Source of the DNA: Tianweitania sediminis
GTDB lineage: Bacteria; Pseudomonadota; Alphaproteobacteria; Rhizobiales; Rhizobiaceae
Assembly: GCF_017813335.1 (NCBI RefSeq)
Contig: NZ_JAGIYY010000002.1
Coordinates: 372,001 to 436,000, forward strand
Direction: 5' to 3'
Length of the DNA stretch: 64,000 bases
The stretch's first letter is position 1. Each line of letters opens with the position of its first letter. The notes below the pieces were generated by a model. That model did no database searches. It saw only the letters and a list, made by a program, of their open reading frames with translations, and was not told where the DNA came from. The position numbers and the translations under genes are program-made. Shown here piece after piece: positions 56,491-64,000 of this stretch.

Positions 56491-57014
56491 AGCACATCGA
56501 CGCGTATACGGATGGCGCCTGCTCCGGAAATCCAGGACCCGGTGGCTGGGGCGCTATTTTGCGCTACAACGGCAAGACCAAGGAACTGTCCGGCGGCGAA
56601 GCGGACACAACCAACAACCGCATGGAACTGATGGCGGCGATTTCGGCGCTCAACGCGCTGAAAGAGCCTTGCGAGGTCGATCTTTATACCGACAGCAACT
56701 ACGTCAAGGACGGCATTGGCGGCTGGATAGAGGGCTGGAAGCGCAATGGCTGGAAAACCGCCGCGAAACAGCCGGTCAAGAACGCCGAGCTTTGGCAGCA
56801 GCTGGATGAAGCGCGGCGCCGCCACAAGGTGACATGGCATTGGGTGAAGGGGCACGCCGGCCACCCCGAAAACGAACGGGCGGACGAGTTGGCCCGCGCG
56901 GGCATGGCGCCCTTCAAAGTCAAGGGAACGCCAAAGAAGGTGGATCCCATCCGGGCGGCGGCACCGGCTGCCCCGACGCGAAAGCTCAACCGCACCTTCG
57001 TTCGGGAAGAGTGA
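56487..57014 (+). CDS. rnhA: Ribonuclease HI
   Basis: A 175-residue RNase H1 that cleaves RNA in RNA:DNA hybrids. The DEDD catalytic set is D9, E47, D69 and D133, seen in [37 protein letters not shown] and [12 protein letters not shown] 25-residue Ala/Pro/Lys-rich tail follows residue 145. RNase HII is also in the window (3.7 kb). Translationally coupled to thrB (ATGA). Confidence 0.96.
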   Translation: MKHIDAYTDGACSGNPGPGGWGAILRYNGKTKELSGGEADTTNNRMELMAAISALNALKEPCEVDLYTDSNYVKDGIGGWIEGWKRNGWKTAAKQPVKNAELWQQLDEARRRHKVTWHWVKGHAGHPENERADELARAGMAPFKVKGTPKKVDPIRAAAPAAPTRKLNRTFVREE

Positions 57015-57044
57015 GGCAGGGGAGTTTACCCCGCCTCCCGGTTT

Positions 57045-57530
57045 CTAAAGCTGTTCCAGCATCCGCGCAGCGCCACTGTCGACGGCCTGGCCCGGCGTGC
57101 CTTCCACATTGACTGCGCTGACCACGCCCTTGTCCACCACCATGGAAAAGCGCTTGCAACGGAGTCCCATGCCGCCGGCGCTCATGTCCAGGTCGAGACC
57201 CGCCGCCTTCGCAAAAACAGCGCTGCCATCGGCAATAAAGGTGATCTTGCCTTCCCCGCCGGTGAAGCGCGCCCACGCCCGCATCACGAAGGGGTCGTTT
57301 ACGGCGATCACCGCGATCTCGTCGATGCCCCTGCCGAGGATCGTTTCGGCATTCTCGAGATAGCCCGGCAGGTGATTGTTGGAGCAGGTCGGCGTGAAGG
57401 CACCCGGCACCCCGAACAGGACGACCTTCTTGTCGGCGAAATAATCGGCCGTGTTCACCTCGGTGATGTCGTCGGGGGTGACCAGTTTCACCTTCACATC
57501 TGGCAGGCGTTCGCCGGTCGCTATCGTCAT
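57045..57530 (-). CDS. Peroxiredoxin (Prx5 type)
   Basis: A 161-residue thiol peroxidase. The peroxidatic cysteine is C49 in GVPGAFTPTCSNNHLPGY, with the Thr and Arg (FVMRAWAR) of the active site. One further cysteine (GLRCKRFS) may be the resolving one. Reductant (glutaredoxin or glutathione) is unknown. The ATG at 57530 (MTIATGERLPD) gives the standard length. It is convergent with rnhA. Confidence 0.94.
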   Translation of the reverse strand: MTIATGERLPDVKVKLVTPDDITEVNTADYFADKKVVLFGVPGAFTPTCSNNHLPGYLENAETILGRGIDEIAVIAVNDPFVMRAWARFTGGEGKITFIADGSAVFAKAAGLDLDMSAGGMGLRCKRFSMVVDKGVVSAVNVEGTPGQAVDSGAARMLEQL

Positions 57531-57601
57531 CGTTACCAAGGCTCCAATCATGAGGGGTTGAGGGGCGACATCTAACGCGATCGTTGGCCGAGTCCAGCCA
57601 G

Positions 57602-58402
57602 TCAGGGTTGCGGCGGAAGAACGAAGCTTCCTTGCACCGCATTGCCGCCATGGCTGAGCGTGTAATGGATCGTGACGGAACCGGATACCTTCGGGCGCGA
57701 AAGGATCTCCGTTTCGAACCGCTGGGTCGTGGTGTCGAAGCGGGGCGTGCCGAACCGGTAGCCTCCATCACCGGCAAGAAACAGGAGTGGATCGTCGCCG
57801 GCCAACCCTGAAGCTTTCGTCAAGAGGTGGCTGCCGTTCATCTCCACGGCTGTGATGCCGAGCTGCGGACCGGCTTCGTGGGGCAGGGAGTCAAACGCGG
57901 CACCCACGACGGCGCGGTCGAAAAGATCATCGGCCCGCAGGTCGGGATCGAGGCTCAACTGCGTCTGCACGGGAATGCAGATCGTTTGGCAGATGCCAAG
58001 AAAGACGTCGACAGTGAAAGGATCCCCTTTGATGGGCGGATCGAGCGACAGGTCAAGCGCCAACGAAACGGACTGGCTGTAACCCGTCCAATGGGAGCCA
58101 TGGTCCACGAAGCGTTGCGGGGCAGGGTAGTGGAGCGTGACCGCGCCAAGCGGACCGTCTGCACCGGGCGTAAGCTGTGGAGGCACGCCGGCATCGCCCG
58201 GGTCGCGCCAATAGGTTCTCCAGCCGGGCTTCAGGTCAACCTGCAGGGCGCCCCGCAACTGGCCGTTCTCATCGGGAACGCCTGTGCTGACCAGGCGGAT
58301 ACGTCCGCCCTCGGTTCCGAACCAGGAGCTGCTCGCGGCCTGAACGCTTGTGGCCGATGCAAGGAGAAGGGCCGCGCTGATCAGGAGCTTGGGCTGGTGC
58401 AT
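57602..58402 (-). CDS. Free-standing DsbD N-terminal-like domain protein
   Basis: A 266-residue periplasmic protein with a signal peptide (1-22) and a region matching the N-terminal DsbD (DsbDalpha) domain: [19 protein letters not shown] and the [12 protein letters not shown] segment with a Cys pair at 138 and 142. The transmembrane and thioredoxin parts of DsbD are absent. Such proteins may take reducing power to periplasmic partners, but an electron donor (CcdA/DsbD) is not in view. Divergent from yqgE; the peroxiredoxin gene follows downstream. Confidence 0.85.
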   Translation of the reverse strand: MHQPKLLISAALLLASATSVQAASSSWFGTEGGRIRLVSTGVPDENGQLRGALQVDLKPGWRTYWRDPGDAGVPPQLTPGADGPLGAVTLHYPAPQRFVDHGSHWTGYSQSVSLALDLSLDPPIKGDPFTVDVFLGICQTICIPVQTQLSLDPDLRADDLFDRAVVGAAFDSLPHEAGPQLGITAVEMNGSHLLTKASGLAGDDPLLFLAGDGGYRFGTPRFDTTTQRFETEILSRPKVSGSVTIHYTLSHGGNAVQGSFVLPPQP

Positions 58403-58567
58403 GGTAACCTTCTTGTCCTTTGTTGCAGGCGGGAACAAGATGAAGGGCTGCGATGGACCTCATCTTTGCGTGAAGGCCTCGCCTCCGCCCTTGGCGGCGT
58501 TAGCTTTTTTGCCGGCTCGAAGGCAGGTGCCACTTTACGAGAACAGAAAACGCGCTACGCTTTGACC

Positions 58568-59179
58568 ATGGATCTGCTCCGCAAGAAATACGTGGAAGCC
58601 CCGACAAAGGGGTATCTCGATGACCAGTTTCTGATTGCCATGCCTGGCATGAAGGACGACCGCTTCGCGCGCACGGTGATCTATATCTGTGCGCACAGTG
58701 AAGAAGGTGCGATGGGGTTGATCATCAACCAGGCCCAGCAGATGCTCTTCCCGGATCTTCTGGTACAGATTGGCGTGATCGAAGAAGCGGATGCAATCCG
58801 TTTGCCCGATCAGGCGCGCGACCTCGTTGTAAGGCATGGCGGACCGGTGGATCGAAGCCGTGGCTTTGTGCTTCATTCCGATGATGTCACGGTCGAGTCC
58901 AGCACCCCGGTGGCCGACGAAATCTACCTCACCGCGACGGTGGACATCCTGCGCGCGATTTCGGCCGGACGCGGTCCCAAGCGCGCACTGATGGCGCTTG
59001 GCTATGCCGGCTGGGGCGCCGGGCAGCTGGAAAGCGAGATCATCGAAAACGGCTGGCTGACTTGTCCGGCCGATCCGGATCTGCTTTTCGACCGGGACAT
59101 CGACCGCAAATACGAGCGGATACTAAGCTCCATCGGGATTGATCCGACGCATCTGAGCCACGTTGCCGGCCACGCCTGA
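58568..59179 (+). CDS. YqgE/AlgH family protein
   Basis: A 203-residue UPF0301 protein. [39 protein letters not shown] and [25 protein letters not shown] are the family's fingerprints. Function unknown; AlgH was once linked to alginate regulation. The ATG at 58568 is chosen; the frame is open far upstream over the divergent DsbD-like gene but without family similarity. The VanZ-like gene starts inside its 3' end. Confidence 0.94.
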   Translation: MDLLRKKYVEAPTKGYLDDQFLIAMPGMKDDRFARTVIYICAHSEEGAMGLIINQAQQMLFPDLLVQIGVIEEADAIRLPDQARDLVVRHGGPVDRSRGFVLHSDDVTVESSTPVADEIYLTATVDILRAISAGRGPKRALMALGYAGWGAGQLESEIIENGWLTCPADPDLLFDRDIDRKYERILSSIGIDPTHLSHVAGHA

Positions 59180-59567
59180 GCCGCACCAGGGGCGCCGGAA
59201 AGCGTGGGAGCGGGCATCCGCGCGAACGCCCTTGCAGCGTGTTCTTCTTGTTGCGGCCTGGGGCAGCCTGGCAGCGATCGCTTTCGTGACCTTGTCACCG
59301 ATCGGTTTACGGCCGCATGTCGGCGGGCCGAACACTGAACGTCTCCTCGCGTTTGTTCTCCTCGGATGCTTGTTCGGGCTGGCCCATCCCCGCAGGCTCG
59401 GGCTGGTTGCGGCCATTCTGGTTGCCGCAGCGCTGAGTTTCGAACTCCTGCAAGAGCTTGTGCCGGGTCGCCATGGGCGCTTGCCGGATGCGCTGGTGAA
59501 ATGCGCCGGCGGTCTCGCCGGTGTCGCAGGGGCTGCCCTGCTAAACCGGCTGCGGGGCCGCGTCTAG
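59163..59567 (+). CDS. VanZ-like small membrane protein
   Basis: A 134-residue protein with four hydrophobic segments (about 26-45, 61-75, 80-100, 115-128) and the VanZ-like pattern [11 protein letters not shown]...[15 protein letters not shown]...[26 protein letters not shown]. The VanZ label is structural; a glycopeptide-resistance role should not be assumed. The start is TTG at 59163, overlapping the yqgE stop by 17 bases; another start up to about 59232 is possible. Confidence 0.75.
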   Translation: MPATPEPHQGRRKAWERASARTPLQRVLLVAAWGSLAAIAFVTLSPIGLRPHVGGPNTERLLAFVLLGCLFGLAHPRRLGLVAAILVAAALSFELLQELVPGRHGRLPDALVKCAGGLAGVAGAALLNRLRGRV

Positions 59568-59576
59568 TCGCAGAGG

Positions 59577-62510
59577 TCAGGTCCGCGCCGTTGATGCGGC
59601 AGGATGATTTTCGCGCAGTAGTTTCAGCACCGCTTCCGCCGTCATCGGCTGGCCGAACAGGTAGCTTTGGACATATTCGCAGCCGATGTCCTTGAGCATG
59701 GTCGCGTCCGCTTCATCGGCGACACCTTCGGCGACGACGGAAAGGCCGAGGTCGTGCGCCATACCGACGATCGACTTCAGGAGAACGCCGCGCTTGGGGC
59801 TGGAGTCGTCGATAAAGCTCTTGTCGATCTTGATCGTGTCGAACGGAAAGCGCGTGAGATAGGAAAGCGACGAATAGCCCGTTCCGAAATCATCGATTGA
59901 AAGACCGATGCCCAGCTGCTTCAGCTTCGCAAGAACGTGGGCGGATTGTTCGGGACTGTCCATCACCAGCGACTCGGTGAGTTCCAGCCGGAAGCAGCGC
60001 GGCTGCAGATTGGCGCGCGCGATCACCGAACGTACGTCGCTCACAAGATCGCGGCGCAGCAACTGGCGGCTTGAAACATTCACGGACACAAACAGCGGCA
60101 CATCGCGCACCTGCTTCTGCCAGTCGCCAAGATCTTCGGCCGCGCGGGTCATGGCCATCAGACCGAGTTGGGCGATCAGCCCGCAGTTCTCGGCAACGGG
60201 AATGAAGTCGGAGGGCGGAATGGTGCCCCGCCGTGGGTGTTCCCAGCGCAGCAGGGCCTCGAAACCGGCAAGGGTGCGGTCTTCCAGCCGCACGATGGGC
60301 TGATAAGCGAGCGAAAGCTCGCCCCGGTCGGCCGCACGGCGCAAATCGGATTCGAGCGTCGGCCGGTCGGTGCCCACGGAGCGGAAGGCCGGACGGAAAG
60401 GCTCGATGCGGTCGCCGCCGAAGCGCTTGGCCTGCAGCATGGCAAGCTCAGCATCCTTCACCATGTCGTCTGCGGAACTCTGGGCGCTCGTCCAGGAGAT
60501 CAGCCCGATCGACGGCGTCAGCACGATTTCGCGCTTGGCAAAAGTGATGGGGTTTCGCACGGCCTGGCGGATCGCTTCAGCAACGGCGGCAATCCGCGCG
60601 GGCTCCTGTTCAGACAAGAGCATCAGCCCGAACTGATCGCCGCTCAGCCGTGACAGCGCATCCCCTGGCTTCAGGAGCCGGTAAAGCCGTCGCGCGATGG
60701 TGAGCAGGATCGTGTCGCCCGCCGAAATGCCGAGCATGTCATTGACCCGGCCGAAGTCATCGATGTCGATAACGAACACGGTCGGTCGCACCGAAACCTC
60801 ACCCTTGGACAGGGCGACGATGGCGTCGAGCCGGTTGATGAAGAGTTCGCGGTTGGGCAAGCCCGTCAGGTTGTCGTGAACGGCGTCCTGGAGCAGCCGC
60901 TCCTCGGACTTTTTCTGCTCGGTGACGTCGGTCAGCGTTCCAACACAGCGGATGATCTCCCCGTCGGAACCGATCACCGGCCGTGCCTTCAAAGTGAACC
61001 AGCGATAATGTCCATCGGCACCGCGCAGGCGGAAGCTTTGCGACACGCGGCCGCGGCGATGTTCGAGCACCACATCCAAGGTCGTGCGGAAGATGTCGCG
61101 ATCGTCCACATGAAGCACAGGGAGCCAATTGCGGGCGGGGCCCTGCAGTTCGCCGGCGGGGAGCCCAAGGAGCGGGGCCACGTCCGGACGGCTGACAACA
61201 CGGTCGCGCAGCACATCCCAGTCCCAAACAATATCGCCCGAGCCGATCACGGCCAGCGCCTGACGCTCCATGTCGGAAAACAGACCCTGATGCAGGCCGG
61301 AGCCTGCCAGCGCATGCTGCATGACGGTGAAACCGATCAGGAGCACGATCAGAACCAGGCCTCCCCCGAGAGCCGGCTGCACCACATCGTTGTTGAGCAT
61401 CCCGGTCACGGTCATCCACCCGCCGACAAGCCAAACCAACACCATCAACCAACTCGGGATGAGCATGATGGCCCGGTCATAGCCCTGAAAGGTCAGATAG
61501 GCGATCAGGAGCACGCCGGTTGCGGCGGTGGCTGCGAGGGACAGACGCGCGATGCCCGAGGCGACGGCCGGATCGTACACGGCCACACCCGCCAGAAGCA
61601 GCAGGCCGAAGATCCAGATCACCGCACCATAAGAGAAGTGACCATGCCAGCGGTTGAGGTTGAGGTAGGTAAACAGAAATACCAGCAGCGTCGTGGCCAG
61701 GGCCACTTCCGTACCGGCGCGCCAGATCTGCTCGCTGCCCGGCGCAATCTCGATCAGCCGGTTGAGAAAGCCGAAGTCAACGCTGACATAGGTCAGCACA
61801 GCCCAGGCGAGGGCGGCCGTTGCGGGAAACAGCGACGTCCCCTTCACCACAAACAGGATGGTCAGGAACAAGGCGAGGAGCCCGGCGATGCCGATCACGA
61901 TGCCGCGGTAAAGAGTATAGGAGTTGACCTGATCCTTGTAGGATTCCGGTTCCCACAGATACATCTGCGGCACGCGCGACGCCGCCAGTTCGGCAACAAA
62001 CGTCACCACCGTTCCGGGGTTGAGCGTCACCAGGAAGACGTCGGCATCTTCGCTGTCCTGGCGATCCAGCGTGAAGCCCTCGCTCGGGGTAATGGCCGCG
62101 ATACGCGTGGAACCTAGATCCGGCCACACAAGGCCAGAGCCGACCAGCCGAAAATGCGGGGTAACGATCAAACGGTCGAGCTGCTGGTCCGTGGTGTTGG
62201 CCAGCGCAAACACTGCCCAATCACCGGTGGCGCGCTCGTTCAATGCTTCCACTTCGATGCGGCGCACGATGCCGTCTGGTCCGGGGGCGGTGGAAACCTG
62301 GAACGTGTCGCCCTGGTTGCGGTAGAATTCCACCGCATTGGTCAGGTTCAGCGCCACATCATCGCGCGTGATCTTGATCGGCTCGACCGCCTGAGCCCGG
62401 CCCACGGCCAGCACGCACAGCGCCAGGAAAGCCAGCAACCAAGGTTGAATGAAGCGCGGCAAGATCACCCCTGTCCCGCCTCGCTGCGGCTGGCTACCGG
62501 AATCGGTCAT
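59577..62510 (-). CDS. Membrane-bound PAS-GGDEF-EAL protein, probable c-di-GMP phosphodiesterase
   Basis: A 977-residue protein from the ATG at 62510 (GTG 62468 is also possible). Residues 15-41 look like a signal/anchor, 42-200 a periplasmic sensor domain, 201-400 seven helices (7TMR-DISM-like), 425-535 a PAS domain (TDVTEQKK), 540-700 GGDEF and 715-965 EAL. The GGDEF signature is replaced by SGDQF (623-627), so cyclase activity is unlikely. The EAL part keeps E751-A-L, N811, E843/E846, D873-D874, K897, E928 and Q948, so a c-di-GMP phosphodiesterase is expected, perhaps with GTP sensing by the GGDEF part. It overlaps the GNAT gene by 17 bases. Confidence 0.92.
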   Translation of the reverse strand: MTDSGSQPQRGGTGVILPRFIQPWLLAFLALCVLAVGRAQAVEPIKITRDDVALNLTNAVEFYRNQGDTFQVSTAPGPDGIVRRIEVEALNERATGDWAVFALANTTDQQLDRLIVTPHFRLVGSGLVWPDLGSTRIAAITPSEGFTLDRQDSEDADVFLVTLNPGTVVTFVAELAASRVPQMYLWEPESYKDQVNSYTLYRGIVIGIAGLLALFLTILFVVKGTSLFPATAALAWAVLTYVSVDFGFLNRLIEIAPGSEQIWRAGTEVALATTLLVFLFTYLNLNRWHGHFSYGAVIWIFGLLLLAGVAVYDPAVASGIARLSLAATAATGVLLIAYLTFQGYDRAIMLIPSWLMVLVWLVGGWMTVTGMLNNDVVQPALGGGLVLIVLLIGFTVMQHALAGSGLHQGLFSDMERQALAVIGSGDIVWDWDVLRDRVVSRPDVAPLLGLPAGELQGPARNWLPVLHVDDRDIFRTTLDVVLEHRRGRVSQSFRLRGADGHYRWFTLKARPVIGSDGEIIRCVGTLTDVTEQKKSEERLLQDAVHDNLTGLPNRELFINRLDAIVALSKGEVSVRPTVFVIDIDDFGRVNDMLGISAGDTILLTIARRLYRLLKPGDALSRLSGDQFGLMLLSEQEPARIAAVAEAIRQAVRNPITFAKREIVLTPSIGLISWTSAQSSADDMVKDAELAMLQAKRFGGDRIEPFRPAFRSVGTDRPTLESDLRRAADRGELSLAYQPIVRLEDRTLAGFEALLRWEHPRRGTIPPSDFIPVAENCGLIAQLGLMAMTRAAEDLGDWQKQVRDVPLFVSVNVSSRQLLRRDLVSDVRSVIARANLQPRCFRLELTESLVMDSPEQSAHVLAKLKQLGIGLSIDDFGTGYSSLSYLTRFPFDTIKIDKSFIDDSSPKRGVLLKSIVGMAHDLGLSVVAEGVADEADATMLKDIGCEYVQSYLFGQPMTAEAVLKLLRENHPAASTART

Positions 62511-63075
62511 CCGCCACGAGAGCATAAAGAAAATGATCCTGCCAGGCGCCGTTGATGCGCAGGTAGGATCGCGCCAGTCCCTCGCGGGCGAATCCGGCTT
62601 TTTCAAGCACGCGTACAGACCGCGCGTTGGAAGGGATACAAGCCGCCTCGATCCGGTGCAACCGCAGCTCGTCGAAAGCGTAGGGTATCACCAGCTTCAA
62701 TGCACCGAGCATGTAGCCGCGCCCGGCATGGGCTTCGCCCATCCAGTAGCCAATCTGGCAGGATTGGGCGACACCGCGGCGGATGTTGCCGATCGTCAGC
62801 CCGCCGGCGAGCTGGCCATCTGCGACCTTGAAGATCAGGAAGCCGAAGCCGGTGCCGGACTTGTAATCCGCCTTGTTGCGCTCCAGCCGCTGGCGCCATC
62901 CGGATCGCTCGAGCTCGTTCACCGACCAGCGCGGCTCCCAGGGTTCCAGGAAGCTGCGGCTGGCATGGCGCAGCGCCGCCCACTGGTGATAATCGGATGA
63001 GGCAGGGAGCCGCAAAAGCACCTGCTCGCCCTTCAGAACCGGCGTTGCCTTGGATCCAAACGGCAGAGCAAGCAT
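62494..63075 (-). CDS. GNAT N-acetyltransferase (RimJ-like)
   Basis: A 193-residue acetyltransferase of the RimJ/RimL type. IGYWMGEAHAGRGYMLGALKLVIPYAFDELRLHRIEAACIPSNARSVRVLEKAGFAREG contains the acetyl-CoA binding and the conserved LHRIEA/N...SVRVLEKAGF blocks. AGGA precedes the ATG at 63075; the upstream frame overlaps the M16 peptidase gene and is not used. It begins 14 bases after the M16 peptidase stop. Substrate may be a ribosomal protein N-terminus; that is not established. Confidence 0.9.
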   Translation of the reverse strand: MLALPFGSKATPVLKGEQVLLRLPASSDYHQWAALRHASRSFLEPWEPRWSVNELERSGWRQRLERNKADYKSGTGFGFLIFKVADGQLAGGLTIGNIRRGVAQSCQIGYWMGEAHAGRGYMLGALKLVIPYAFDELRLHRIEAACIPSNARSVRVLEKAGFAREGLARSYLRINGAWQDHFLYALVADDRFR

Positions 63076-63088
63076 GATGGGTCCTGTT

Positions 63089-64000
63089 TCAGCCGATCGC
63101 CGCCGTGCGGCCTGCCGACCGGGTGCCACCCAGTCGCTGGCTGATGCTGTCGTAGGATGCCAGCGGCGACACCGGCCCGACCGCGGTGACGGTCGGAACA
63201 CCGGAAAACATCCGGTGCGACAGGTCGGCCAGGCGGTCCACGGTTAAGGCAGCCAGTCGGTCGATCAATTCCTCCATCGGGATCGGGCGACCATAAAGCA
63301 GCAGCTGACGCGCAATTTGCGAAGCGCGGCTGGCGGCGCTTTCCCGCGACATCAGGAGGCCGGCACGGTACTGAGCCCGCGCCCGGTCGAGTTCCTCGGG
63401 AAGAATGCTTTCGCCGGAGCGGCGGAGTTCATCCACGATCACGGGAACGAGCTCGGCAAGGTCAGACTTGCCCGTCGCTGCATGAACGCCGAAGATGCCG
63501 GTATCCGAGAACCCCCAGTGAAAGGCATAAACGGAGTAGCAAAGGCCGCGCTTTTCGCGCACTTCCTGGAACAGGCGTGACGACATCCCGCCGCCCAGCA
63601 TCATCGACAGCACCTGCGAGGCATAGAAGTCGCGCACATGGTAGGCGCGCCCTTCGAAGCCCAGGATCACCTGCGCATCCATGAGGTCGCGATCTTCGCG
63701 GAAGTCGCCACCGACATAACTTGCCTGTTCCGGCGCTTCCGCGCCGGAAGTGGGGCGGAACGAGCCGAGCCGCTTTTCGACTTCGCGCACGAAATCGTCG
63801 TGCTTCAGGTTTCCGGCGGCAACCACCACCATCGAATCACCCGCATATTGGCGATCCATGAAGCCGCGCAACTGCGCGGACGTGAATGCCTGCACCGTGT
63901 CGGGCGTGCCGAGAATCGAGCGGCCGATCCGCTGGCCGCGAAAAGCCGTTTCGGTGAAATGGTCGAAAACGATGTCGTCCGGCGTGTCGTAGGCAGCGCC
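63089..64000 (-). CDS. M16 family zinc peptidase, C-terminal part (5' end outside window)
   Basis: The frame is open to the edge of the window; about 303 residues are seen. This is the C-terminal two thirds of an insulinase-like M16 protein: FTSAQLRGFMDRQYAGDSMVVVAAGN and VLSMMLGGGMSSRLFQEVREKRGLCYSVYAFHWGFSDTGIFGVHA, the latter being the conserved R...Y substrate-binding region. The zinc-binding HxxEH would lie before the window end. Alphaproteobacterial homologues are mitochondrial-processing-peptidase-like and often next to thrC, which is not visible here. Confidence 0.92.
   Translation of the reverse strand, partial: GAAYDTPDDIVFDHFTETAFRGQRIGRSILGTPDTVQAFTSAQLRGFMDRQYAGDSMVVVAAGNLKHDDFVREVEKRLGSFRPTSGAEAPEQASYVGGDFREDRDLMDAQVILGFEGRAYHVRDFYASQVLSMMLGGGMSSRLFQEVREKRGLCYSVYAFHWGFSDTGIFGVHAATGKSDLAELVPVIVDELRRSGESILPEELDRARAQYRAGLLMSRESAASRASQIARQLLLYGRPIPMEELIDRLAALTVDRLADLSHRMFSGVPTVTAVGPVSPLASYDSISQRLGGTRSAGRTAAIG

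Noticed and set aside
60876-62117. A 413-codon open frame antisense to the EAL protein gene
   Set aside because: Low-complexity His/Gln/Gly product, no ribosome binding site, and full overlap with a gene that has clear domains.

Overview
The window is a gene-dense, high-GC stretch of chromosome from an alphaproteobacterium, most likely of the order Hyphomicrobiales (Rhizobiales). The evidence is gene content and order. There is a split ATP synthase operon (atpI-B-E-F'-F without atpHAGDC). The blocks pdxH / surface lipoprotein / dnaJ-like / fabI / phosphatase / aroC / ribB / HDAC-like / xseB / dxs / tlyA / rumA-like and tldD / ialB / coxB / coxA / ctaB / coxF / ctaG / ctaE / SURF1 / ispH / thrB / rnhA also match this order. 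The DUF1344, DUF6101, DUF2007 and PA0069-type proteins fit it too. The genus cannot be fixed by eye. No rRNA, tRNA, CRISPR array, prophage or insertion sequence was recognised.

Layout. 1-3.6 kb: end of a SleB-like cell wall hydrolase, then the F0 operon with a promoter at 740-768, an internal hairpin between atpE and atpF', and a strong terminator at 3574-3604. 3.6-10 kb: rnhB and a PA0069-type radical SAM gene (minus), whose upstream region carries an alphaproteobacterial LexA box shared with a small glycosyltransferase gene; then a minus-strand run DUF2007 - tRNA methyltransferase - S49 peptidase - small membrane protein - ispE - moaB. 10-14.3 kb: polyprenyl diphosphate synthase, a TPR lipoprotein-like protein, and a divergent heavy-metal module (CDF-like exporter and MerR/CadR-type regulator around a clear operator). 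14.3-20.7 kb: glyQ and glyS separated by lemA and a DUF2207 protein. 20.7-31.2 kb: tsaC/sua5, DUF6101, ubiA, purD, a small Cys-rich protein, acyl-CoA dehydrogenase and crotonase, a phytase-like esterase, an aldo/keto reductase and pdxH.

31.2-44.3 kb: a housekeeping run from the surface lipoprotein through dxs, tlyA and a RumA-like methyltransferase, interrupted by DUF1344 and by a tandem DUF1428 / pirin pair. 44.3-47.3 kb: a CobB-type sirtuin, an Xre/RES toxin-antitoxin pair, and tldD. 47.5-57 kb: IalB-family protein, the aa3 cytochrome c oxidase operon with its assembly factors (including a 57-residue CoxF-like protein), then SURF1-ispH-thrB-rnhA. 57-64 kb: peroxiredoxin, a free-standing DsbD N-terminal domain, YqgE, a VanZ-like protein, a 7TM-PAS-GGDEF-EAL protein with a degenerate GGDEF site, a GNAT acetyltransferase and the 3' part of an M16 peptidase.

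Most of the content is core metabolism: oxidative phosphorylation, isoprenoids (ispE, dxs, ispH, polyprenyl synthase, ubiA, ctaB) and translation. The items that look most worth following are regulatory or accessory: the LexA box in front of the radical SAM gene, the RES/Xre pair beside an NAD-dependent deacylase, the CadR-type operator with a CDF protein lacking its C-terminal domain, the degenerate second halves of RibB and of the EAL protein, and several perfect hairpins in leader regions. I did not find a clearly new multi-gene system.
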